The notes beneath the pieces were generated by a model. It did not search any database. It was not told the DNA's origin and saw only the letters and a program-made list of their open reading frames with translations. Below, piece by piece: positions 11,235-20,485 of a DNA stretch of 64,000 nucleotides. The stretch's first letter is position 1. Each line of letters begins with the position of its first letter. The stretch comes from Beta vulgaris subsp. vulgaris (taxonomy: Eukaryota > Streptophyta > Magnoliopsida > Caryophyllales > Amaranthaceae): positions 14,993,894 to 15,057,893 of the forward strand of contig NC_079209.1 of NCBI RefSeq assembly GCF_026745355.1, read 5' to 3'. The position numbers were made by a program, and so were the translations under genes.

Positions 11235-12274
11235 GGAGGGCTGTGGAAAGTGAACACGAGCCCAAAAGTCCAATTCTTTCTTTGGCTTGCGTGCTTAGAT
11301 CGCTTACTTCAAAACAAAATGCTTAGGTATAAACATATAACCCAGGCCAAGAAGCGCGATGCCCGAGATGCTCATATGATGTTGAAGATACCAACCATAT
11401 TCTTTGACAATGCCCAAAATCTCAAAATATATGGACCCTAGTATCCACAGATATACCGGTTTCTAACCCAAACATGACCCTTTGGGGGCATGAGAACATC
11501 AATTGCAAGAGTGAATTTCGAGACGTTGAGTGGTCCATAATATTTCCCTTCCTATGTTTTGAAATATGGAAAAGTAGAAACCACACCATTTTCAATCCCA
11601 CAAAAAACCACCCACTCCTAAAGTACTGCTGACCCAGGCGTGGAGAAACGCAAATGATTTCCTCCAAATAAAAGGCCCTTCCGAGGCCCGAATTGAAAGT
11701 ACCAAGACCTACTGTTTAGTTGACCATACCCCTAACACTTGGACCATGCTTAATGTAGATGCTGCTTTCAAAGATCAAGCCCAAACAAGTGGCCTGGGGG
11801 GGGGGGGACATTGGGTTATGGGGTTCACAAAAACCACATTTGCAAGAGATGCTTTAGGGGATGAGCTCCAGGGGATTCAAGCGGGTTTAGAACTTGCCTT
11901 CCAATATGGCTTTAAAAAATTGGTTCTTTTTTCCGACTGTAAAAAGGTCGTACAACTCCTTGACCAAGAAGTAACCCAAACTAACATTTATACTAATGTT
12001 CTATGTAAATGTAGGGAGTTAGGCACGACTTTTGAAGATTTTAAGGTCCGGCATTGCCAGGGGCAGGACAACACACTTGTAGATAGAATGGCAAAATATT
12101 GTATGGCGCATGAAGATCCGCAAATATGTAATAGTGTAGCTAGTATTTTCACCCAGGTTCCTAGTTATTGCATAGAAACTTATGTGGAAGAAGGTATTAG
12201 TAATAACACTATGGTTGATTCTGAGGAGTTGTTTGAAACAATGATTGAATTTAATGCATACCTTTATTTCACCC
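11235..12274 (+). pseudogene. LINE zf-RVT and RNase H domains
   Basis: 11250-11441 is the start of the RT zinc-binding domain (SPKVQFFLWLACLDRLL). 11746-12270 is an RNase H of the RVT_3 kind with the acidic residues in place: NVDAAFK near residue 3, ELQGIQAGLE near 44 and FSDCKKVV near 67, then LVDRMAKYC near 109. A ten-G run at 11803-11812 falls in the glycine turn and may hide a slippage. The frame stays open past the A-run to 12465, but sequence after about 12275 no longer resembles the family. In the LINE life cycle this domain removes the RNA template strand. Confidence 0.8.
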
Positions 12275-12284
12275 AAAAAAAAAA

Positions 12285-12668
12285 GAATAATATAACTGAT
12301 AAGAATAATCTCAAATTTCTAAAACAGTTTCTTTGTGGATTAGCTCTTAAAAAAAACATTCCACTAGATGAATTAAGTACTAATAATAGACAAAATTACT
12401 TTTTTCTATATATTAGTTTCTATCACATGACACGAGAAAAACGAACTGTTTTTCTGATGTGCTAATGAGTTTGATAGTAAAGGACTAAAGAGAATAGATG
12501 GACGGTTGGAATCATAAAAGATACATGTTTTCAATGTGTTTCTTACATCGAAACGTACACACAATAATGAAATTAAGTCATAAGATACAATAAAATTTGT
12601 GTTAAAGTAGCTCGCAAGATCATGAGCCCGTTGAATTTGTCCCCGAGTGACAGTGACTTTGGTAATAC
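12285..12668. other. no recognised feature
   Basis: AT-rich sequence between the LINE A-run and the solo LTR. The reading frame entering from the LINE stays open for about 60 codons (to 12465), with a segment FLCGLALKKNIPLDELS that I do not recognise. It may be chance. Confidence 0.4.
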
Positions 12669-12673
12669 ATCAC

Positions 12674-13202
12674 TGTTAGGTTTTGTGCCTTGGAAAATTT
12701 TCATGTGATGTTTTTCAAGCCCGTCCGGTCGGATCGGGCAGGTACGCCCGATTGGACGTTCGTCGCAAACACGACCAGACAGACGTTGTCCGATCGGGCC
12801 TGAGAGATTAGTACGTATTTTGGGAAAAATCGATCGCCCGATGACGCGATCGGGCGGCCTAACGACAACGCAGTTTTCGATTTTTCGTTTTTGAGTTACC
12901 TCTTAGGGTTTTGTACGAGTTTCCTTATGTTATAAAAAGGCTTCCTAGTGTTCATTATTTAACACACAACTTTTTAGAAACACTTTTAGCCTTTGGTAAA
13001 TTTAGGCCTCCTTGTATTATTCTCTCTGGTTTTCTCCATTATAGTAAGCTCTAATCCTTCATCTGAGAACGTAGGTCAAATTTGATTGAACCACGTAAAT
13101 CCTTGTGTTCTTTGTTTGTCCATCTTTATTGTTTTCTCACCTTTATTATTCCATTAATTTTGTTCCGCATTAAATCAAACTACAACACCCTATTTCCTAG
13201 CA
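12674..13202 (+). mobile_element. solo LTR with perfect 5-bp TSD
   Basis: A 529-bp segment starting TGTTAGG and ending TAGCA, flanked by exact ATCAC (12669-12673 and 13203-13207). A promoter-like TTATAAAAAGG lies near 12930, and the 3' part is T-rich as in many copia LTRs. No internal region remains, so it is best read as recombination between two LTRs. An unusually CpG-rich stretch at 12715-12870 repeats GATCGGGC in both orientations. The short plus-strand frame at 13082-13333 crosses the LTR border and is not a gene. Confidence 0.85.
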
Positions 13203-13496
13203 ATCACCAATTCATGTGGCTAGCAAGCATCTTGATATCATTTATTGCCCAATATGTTTTACGTGATGCAGAGAACACTTTAAAAAAAGTGATGGAAAAG
13301 AGACGAAACATTATTTACGTACTTGACAAGTGATAACAACTTATCACACGTTATATTTGAAAGAAAATGAAACAAAGAAAAAAAAAACTTTGAAAGTTTC
13401 TTAAACATAATTATTATTGCTTTTACAACGGTGATAATGGAGATGTTTGATGTGGACAAAGATATTTGGAGCCTCTAATTGATTCCTTACTTAATA

Positions 13497-13991
13497 CTAG
13501 ATTTTATTGCACGCTATGCGTACGAGACTGCGAGTTATATTAACGTTTTTTTTTGCAATTAATTATTTATTAGTGTTGCAAATTCTTTAATTCGAACATA
13601 TATGTATAATTAACTTTTTTTTTATTTATAAAATGTTCTTTTTGAATCAATAATTTATTGATTTTTTTTAGTTATTTGTTCATCCTTATCCAAACATAAT
13701 ATGGAGAGAAGGAAATATAAAGTAGAAGAAAGCTTGTGCTCAAATAAGTGGAAAAATTTGTGTATAAGGTTCAATAATTGAATATTAATAAAGTGAAAAG
13801 AGTTTAATTTATATAATAGAGATTACCAAATAATAATCAATATTTAAGTTTTAAAATATTATCAATATAATTATTAATATGAAATTCAAGTTTTTTTTTC
13901 TTCGGATATACATATAGCCATTTGAATTAAGGATAAATTAGACCTTTTTGTGTGGACACTATCTTCTCCCCCTTCCCTTATATAATAGAGA
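13497..13991 (-). mobile_element. non-autonomous Helitron
   Basis: On the minus strand it starts TCTCTATTATATAAGGGAAG at 13991 and ends CTAG at 13500-13497, followed by T. A hairpin GTACGC-ATA-GCGTGC lies about nine bases before the CTAG. It is 495 bp with no coding capacity. It has the same termini as the copies at 1375-1894 and 16302-17788. Confidence 0.87.
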
Positions 13992-14150
13992 TTAGTGGTT
14001 GATTACTTTTACTACATGTTCTTCATTGATTAGGTTGGACTATTTTATTTGTATATTCTGAATTGAGAAAGATTAGATCACTCAGTGTTGAAGTCTTCTA
14101 AAAATCTCCAAATAAGGCTTTCTTTGTAATTATATAGGTTGGAGATTAGA

Positions 14151-14292
14151 TAAGCTTATACCAAATCCCACTCCATTTGGTACCAAAATTTTCACTTTAG
14201 TATCAAAGTTAAAATTTTGTATCAATCGTAAAAGTCAATTTGGTATAGGTGTCAAAATTATAATTTTGGTAACATGGTTTAGTATGAGCTTA
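14151..14292. mobile_element. small MITE-like inverted repeat
   Basis: The arms TAAGCTTATACCAAAT (14151-14166) and, reverse-complemented, TAAGCTCATACTAAAC (14277-14292) match at 13 of 16 positions. The interior repeats TTTGGTA- and AAAATTTT-type motifs in both directions. The TSD is not clear, so the superfamily is undetermined. Confidence 0.5.
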
Positions 14293-15586
14293 CTTTTACT
14301 TTGGGACCCTCAGCCAGCGAAATTACCAAAAAAAAATTGTTGAAATCTGTTTCAATACCAACATGTGAGTATTTGCCATCATGATATTAAACTATAATTT
14401 TTTCCCCATATTATTAGTGATTAGATTGGACTGAAAAATATATGAATTGGATTCGAACTCAAAATATCAAGTCCAAATATTTTCGGATTGGATTTGGACT
14501 CACTGCTTTAGTGTCCAATTCAATCCATATTATATTTTTTTAAAAAAATTCCTTAACATTTTTGTTGACATTTTAGATTTTCTAACATTTCCTCTCTAAA
14601 ATTTTTTACCTGACGCCGAAATTTGCACTTACCCTGTATAACTCTAGTGAGAACTGAATAGACAAAAGTGAGTCTAAATCGAAAAAATTTATATATAATA
14701 ATTAAACTGGAGTAGACTGGATTTGGACTCAAGAAAAAAAATTCGAACGGAATTGGAGTGAACTCGAAAAAAGTTCGCATCGTATTTGGTTTCAATTTTA
14801 CGAGTCCAAAAAACTTTGGAATAGATTTGAATTTGGCAAAAACCAATCGAGTGTAATAATCAACCTCCACCCCTTACTCCTACCTATTATATCTCACTAA
14901 GAGTTTACTTTATTTTTGAGGCTCATGATCCTCGTACAATTGAACCACCTATGTTTAATCAATGGCCCAAATTAGTCTTGAATTAGTTTGGACCACTTAT
15001 TGATGGGCACAGGGATGGGCACAGGCTGAAGATACTTATTTGTTATTTCCGACATCATCACATTCACCAAATGCTGAATTGGTGATGTACATCAGTGTAT
15101 CAACTTAATATTTTACGTTGCTTTTGGCTGCGCTTTCAGTAAACAACGCAGAAGCGAAATCTCATCAAAAAGCCCAGGAGAGAAAATTCCCAATCATGGT
15201 TACGCCTATTGTTCTTGCAACCACCATTTTTACAGCCCAATCAACTGCGTTCTTAGTTACCCCGAAAACAGAAGCGCAAATAAAGATTAGAAATAGTGGA
15301 TTTATTGCAGCTGCTTGCTGTACGAAAAGTTTTAGTACTTTTCCTCTGAAGGAGAGCTCTTTCAGTGGACATCACACCCCAAATGCAGTTAAGTTCTTTT
15401 CTTTTTGTTTAATTTGGACAGTCAAATACGTACAGTTAAGTTTCATCTTTCCACGTTTAAATTGATTATCTTTGGTGGGCTAAATGTTTGTTTTCTTTCA
15501 TTTAGTATTGATAAACTTAGCATAATAAGAATTTTGAATATTAACAATAAAAATAAAAATGTAACACAATGATAATAATAATATAA
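14293..15586. other. mostly featureless AT-rich DNA with one weak frame
   Basis: 14420-14880 has repeated GGATTGGATTTGGACT-like wording reminiscent of hAT MITE interiors, but I found no ends. 15118-15465 is open on the plus strand for about 115 codons from a TTG, with SVNNAEAKSHQKAQERK near the start. It has no recognised domain and no clear splice sites, and I do not call it a gene. Confidence 0.4.
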
Positions 15587-15595
15587 TAAAAGTAA

Positions 15596-16117
15596 GGAAA
15601 ATTTACACAAAACCACCTTAAGTTTTTACTTATTTAGAAACTCCCACCTTTATGTTTTTTTTTTCCCAAATCTCCACCTAAACTTTACAAAACCATTATA
15701 AACTCCCACCACTTAACGGATTTTGCCAAACTCCTTTAGTGGTGGGACCCACATCAGTCATTTTTTTTGGTTTTTCCCTCGAAACAACTCACGTTCCCCT
15801 TCTTATATAAGAGAATATCCCTCCAACACAAGCAACAAAGGGGGCATATCTCCTTCTGATAAGATGTGGGTGAAGGGATCAAAGGGTGAAAAGGGAAATT
15901 CTCTTATATAAGAAGAGGAAAGTGAGTTGTTTGGAGGGAAAAACAAAAGAAATAACTGATGTGGGTCCCACCACTAACAGAGTTTGGTAAAATCCGTTAA
16001 GTGGTGGGAGTTTATAAAGGTTTTTTAAAGTTTAGGTGGAAATTCAAGAAAAAAAAAACATAAAGGTGGGAGTTTCTAAATAAGTGAAAACTTAAGGTGG
16101 TTTTGTGTAAATTTTCC
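15596..16117. mobile_element. MULE-type MITE forming a long hairpin, 9-bp TSD
   Basis: An exact TAAAAGTAA flanks the element (15587-15595 and 16118-16126). The ends GGAAAATTTACACAAAACC and its inverse are the tips of inverted arms that pair along most of the 522 bp, leaving a short centre near 15830-15870. The arms differ at few positions, so the copy is fairly young. Long terminal inverted repeats with 9-bp TSDs indicate the Mutator superfamily. A transcript crossing it would form a long double-stranded stem. Confidence 0.9.
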
Positions 16118-16301
16118 TAAAAGTAACTTGACTGGTTATGTTTGGTTTTTTATTCTTTCTTTGGTTTGAAATTGTTTATTTGGTGCATGTATCGTAAAAT
16201 ATGTCTTGAAATGTTTTACTGGATCATGACTATGTCTGGCTGTGTGCAATGGGATCCGGGAATTTGAGTAAGAGGTAGGGTAATATTGTCATAATATGGT
16301 A

Positions 16302-17788
16302 CTAGTCTTATATGCACGCTATGCGTGCAAAATCGCTATTAAACCTAATTAAATTGCCAAATTTCATCTTGTATTATTTACAGATAATTATTTAGAACAT
16401 ATTCATAGTCCAACAGTGTAATAATGTATACAATTTAGCTATGTAGTTTATTTCTCCCAAAATTTTCACATGCAAATGCGAAGGTCGATTAAAATACATC
16501 ATTATTTTTTACATGAGCGTAATTCTAATGTACTACCTCCGTTTCTTTTTAATTGTTACACTTACAATTTTCACGCATGCCAATGTAAAACTTTGACGAT
16601 ATATATCTCTAATTTTGTATTTGTAAAAATTATAAAAAGTACATATTAATAAAATACATACGAAGACGAATCTAACAAGACCCCACATGAATATATTTTT
16701 ATTCACGTATAAATCACAAACGATGGTCAAAGTGCAATTTGTGAATAGTGTAAAATGTCAAAGTGTAACAACTAAAAAGAAACGGAGGTAGTATATATAG
16801 TAATTTATAATCCTTATTAATATGTATGTTGATAACTTCATTTCTATATTTATTTATAAAGTCACTCCATCTAGTTTTACTTGTCACTTGGTTAAAAAAA
16901 CAAACCAACAGTAGTCACATTAAAGAAACGGTATTGGATGAATTGTAATTCCCCACAAAGATTGAATTTTTTTTTAATGAATTATGATTCCTTTACTAAA
17001 TTATGCTTTTTAATTAACCAACTTGTTGTCTATTAAGTACATATATGTCATTCTTTTTTAATTAGCCAACTTCACATTAAAGCATAAAGAAAAAGTAAAG
17101 TGATTGAGAATTACCTCTTGCATGTGATTTTCACTCTTACTCCTTTTGTTTTTTTCTGCTCTTCTGATTCGTTTCATTACCAGCTGAATACTATTAGCAA
17201 ACCAATAAATATATCAAATTATCAAAAAAAAAAAAATAGTACCTTTTGAAGAACAAAGTAAATAAGAAAATAATTACATTTTGAATTGTTTTTTCCGTTG
17301 AGGATTGCAATTGCAAATTGATAGTACTGTTTTATGTTTACACATAATGGAGAAGAGGAGATGAAGAACTTTCAATAATTTTGAAGCATTTTACTGGTTT
17401 TGGAAGTTGAAAATTGACATTAGATTTGATCGGTTAATCATGGGAGTTTCTCCCACTATTTTAGGGATTTTAATTTTTTTTTAAATTGTTTTGATAATTT
17501 GATTGTAAATTCCACGGTTAATTGGGTTTTAAAAACATGAGAAGTTGGTTGCTTCCTTATCTTCCACTATTTTAGGGATTAAAATTTTTTTATTTTAATT
17601 ATTTTGATTTTTTCATTGTAAATTTTACAGTTTATTGAGTTTCTAAAAAACCAGAAGTTGGTTGCTTCCTTGTTTTCATTTTCTTTTTATTTTTTAACTT
17701 TTTTTTGGTAATTTTCAATATTTAGTGAGGGTAAAACAGGGGTTTCTATATTTTGGTGTCCCCCATGGGTTGCCTTATAGAATAGAGA
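16302..17788 (-). mobile_element. non-autonomous Helitron with a nested Stowaway
   Basis: On the minus strand it starts TCTCTATTCTATAAGGC at 17788 and ends CTAG at 16305-16302, followed by T. A perfect hairpin TGCACGC-ATA-GCGTGCA (about 16313-16329) lies seven bases before CTAG. It is 1,487 bp with no Rep/helicase. A 259-bp Stowaway at 16533-16791 inserted later. The rest is AT-rich with no recognised captured gene. Confidence 0.87.
16533..16791. mobile_element. Stowaway MITE
   Basis: The termini CTACCTCCGTTTCTTTTTA and, inverted, CTACCTCCGTTTCTTTTTA are identical over at least 19 bases. TA flanks both ends (16531-16532, 16792-16793). It is 259 bp. The interior has the GACGAATCTAACAAGACC block common to the others here. 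The near-identical arms suggest a recent insertion into the Helitron. Confidence 0.92.
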
Positions 17789-18960
17789 TAACTAAAATAA
17801 AATCATGTCAACCAAATTAAATTTTAAAAGTTATAAAATTCAAAAAAACCTATAAATACTGTAATACAAGAAACTTAAAATTGTTTATGAGGAATTCTAC
17901 AAATTGTAAATTTGTAATTGATCATCTTATTAGATTACAATTATTTATGCAGAAGAATTTTGTTAGCTTGGTTAAGTTGGAGAAGACATTACTATTAGAT
18001 TACAATTATCTCCACTTTTATTTTGTGTCCTTCATAAAAAAAAGTAATTAGAAAACCAGAAATATGGCTCTCTTGTTTATTCTTCTTAGTTTTGAAAAGT
18101 CGCAATTTACAAATACATAAACACAAAATCTTTGATTTACAATTATAATATAGGTGAAAAAAACAAATGAAATGAATTCAAGACAAAAAAAGGATGAAGA
18201 AACTAACTTTATCTACACTGCATAAAAACTGCACAAGCGAAGCACCCAAGCACTGTCCACTTCTCACAAGAATACCCGATGCTAATTTGTCAGATGAGTA
18301 TTTTAAAATACATCCTTTAATTATTTGGATATCTATAAGAAGATTAGTAACATAAGGATATTTAGAATAATTTCGTTGCAGCATATGAGTATTTTATAAA
18401 ATTTCTGAATATTCTTAAACTTTTCACTAACCATTTGAGCCCTTTCTATGGATTTCAATTTTTTCATATTTTTGATTTTCTTTAATCTTTCGTAATGTAA
18501 TTATTCTTTAGTTACTATTTCTTCCCTTACATTATAATCTATTTATATCAATGATAAATGTCTCAAAAAAATGTTAAATGATATTATTAATATATAACAC
18601 ATAAAAATTTGACACAATACAAAAACAAATAAGTTTGTTCGACACTATTAAATCATTTTTACTTATTTGTACACCTCTAGTTATACTTTTACAAATATCA
18701 TTTCAAAAGAACTCGTTTAAAATTATAATAAAAATCGTAAAAGATTTGTTAAATATTAATCCATCAATACTTTATTTTATTTTATTTTTCTTGTTTTTCT
18801 CTAAGACTGTTGAGAAAGTCTAATGTTTTCATGTGATAACTATTCACAAATAGGGAAATAAGGGAAAAAAGAGTGAGAAAAGGAGAAAAATAAATGAAAA
18901 TAAAAGAAAAATGGTTAGAAGAAAAAGCAAGTGTACAATATAAGCTAAGTGATTAGAAAC
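17789..18960. other. no recognised feature
   Basis: AT-rich DNA between the Helitron and the LINE. Short frames at 18178-18384 (minus) and 18635-18823 (plus) have no recognisable content. Confidence 0.4.
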
Positions 18961-18976
18961 GGAGTTGGCAAAAAAT
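18961..18976. repeat. LINE target-site duplication, left copy
   Basis: GGAGTTGGCAAAAAAT; matches 24590-24605 at 15 of 16 bases. Confidence 0.92.
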
Positions 18977-19123
18977 TTCTACTCTTTTAAACAAAGGCAT
19001 GTACCGAAAAAGTCTCTCCCTCAGCGGCGCTAGGGTTTGAGTGTTTCGAAGTCGTGGTTTTCCACATCTCGGGATCGATAGTTCGAGATTTCTGATCCCT
19101 AGTGGGATTGCTTGGATTTTTGT

Positions 19124-20485
19124 GATGGATGATGACATAGCAGCGAAGGTTTCCAATCTTAAAATAACGGAGGAGGAAGATCAATTGATTGCCCTAAACG
19201 ATATTCCGGAGGACCAAAATCACCAGGACTTATCCTTAGCTTTGGTAGGGAAGGTTTTAACTGGTCGTTCCTATAATGTTGAAGCTTTGAAGAGGACCCT
19301 TAATCAGATATGGGTGATTTCTAAACGCGCACTTTTACGGTCAATTGAAAATGACTTCTTCGTCGTTCAGTTTGCGTGTAAACGGGACAAAGAGAAGGTT
19401 CTAGCGGGCCGTCCATGGTCTTTTGATCAGAACCTGGTTATGCTACAGGAGATTGAAGAGGATGTGCAGCCCTCGAACATTGTTATATGAAACTCTGCCT
19501 TTTCTGGGTACGTCTGTATAATTTGCCGCTACGAAGTCGGTCGGAAGCCCATATTAGGTTGATCGGAGGTAGTCTTGGGAGGATCATCGAGATGGATTCT
19601 GATGGAATAATATGGGACAAATCGGCCCGGTTACGCATATTACTGGATGTAACTAAGCCTCTTCGAAGGGTGCAGAGAGTCGCATTGAAGGGTGGTACTT
19701 CGGCCCTTATTGAAATAAAATATGAAAGATTACCCACATTCTGCTATATGTGTGGGGTGATTGGTCATATCTAGAGAGATTGTCTGAAGGCATCGGAGGA
19801 AAACAAGGAGGATGAGAAACAATGGGGGTCGTGGATTCGAGCTTCACCCCGACGTGGTCGTCAAAAGATCGAAGAGGAAACTAAGGCTTTCTTGAAGGGA
19901 GCTCGGGTTCTTGATTTTCTTGGGAAAGATTCTGAGGTGGAGGTTAGAAACAAAGGGGGGAAAGAGGATGTGGAAGTACTCCAGGAGCGCTCGGCAGCCA
20001 AGGGAGATAATATGGTGTAGGAGGCTCCAGCGCTTTCCCAACAACAAAATGAGTGTGGGCGGGTAATTGTGGGCGAAGGGTGTGAAAGTTCCAAGGAGAT
20101 TGAGTGGGTCTCTCCACAATGTATGCATGGGGAGTTGCGAGCGGATGCCATGCAAGTTCTGCCTCTCTTAAGTGGTAAGTCCCCAACTTTTCTCTTTGAA
20201 GCAGGATCGGGTAAAATTGCGAAAAAATTTAAGAAAACTAAAATAAAGACCCCTTCTAAAAAACGAGGTGGTGATATAACTGTTGATGCCCATTTTGACG
20301 TTTGTAATGAGTTGGACGTGGGTGAAAAACGTAAATTTGTGGATAATATGTTTGTAGATGATGAGGTTGACTTAGTTGAGAGTGGCAGTAAGAAACAAAA
20401 AGTGACAGGAACTAATATGGATGGCAATGACTTTGGTGTTGTCGAGGCGGAGGTTGGGCATAGCCAACCCCGCCGGGCATTTTGA
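19124..20485 (+). pseudogene. LINE ORF1: DUF4283 and CCHC zinc-knuckle RNA-binding protein
   Basis: The likely start is the ATG at 19124 (MDDDIAAKVS), since upstream sequence is GC-richer leader. Residues 1 to about 120 resemble DUF4283, the plant LINE/gag-like nucleic-acid-binding domain (LALVGKVLTGRSYN, then AGRPWSFDQNLVML). A frameshift near 19487 moves the rest (FWVRLYNLPLRSRSEAH) to another frame. The zinc knuckle CX2CX4HX4C is seen as CYMCGVIGHI then RDC, with an in-frame TAG at 19772-19774 between them. A second TAG lies at 20018-20020. A basic tail (KKFKKTKIKTPSKKRG, then KKQKV) may help RNA binding or nuclear entry. It would package LINE RNA. The end at 20485 overlaps the ORF2 start. 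Confidence 0.85.

Larger units (their letters stand above)
6742..12284 (+). mobile_element. 5'-truncated L1-type LINE, interrupted at 9593-11231
   Basis: A non-LTR retrotransposon remnant whose conceptual products run in order: endonuclease, reverse transcriptase, zf-RVT and RNase H. The first part of the endonuclease and all of ORF1 are missing, a common result of incomplete reverse transcription at the target. A Harbinger-type element with TTA duplications splits it between 9592 and 11232. An A-run at 12275-12284 may be the poly(A) tail. I found no matching TSD, and the rest of the Stowaway cut at 6741 does not follow the tail, so the 3' border is uncertain. Frameshifts, stops and a small deletion after the catalytic motif show it is dead. 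Confidence 0.85.

Noticed and set aside
6720..12300. GAATA shared at both ends of the truncated LINE as a target-site duplication
   Set aside because: Five bases in AT-rich DNA are not enough, and the flanking Stowaway does not resume after the A-run.
13082..13333. Plus-strand frame of 83 codons
   Set aside because: It begins inside the solo LTR and crosses its exact TSD, so it cannot be one gene.
15118..15465. 115-codon frame with a possible donor near 15390
   Set aside because: No recognised domain, a TTG start and no acceptor I would trust. Kept only as a note in the interval entry.
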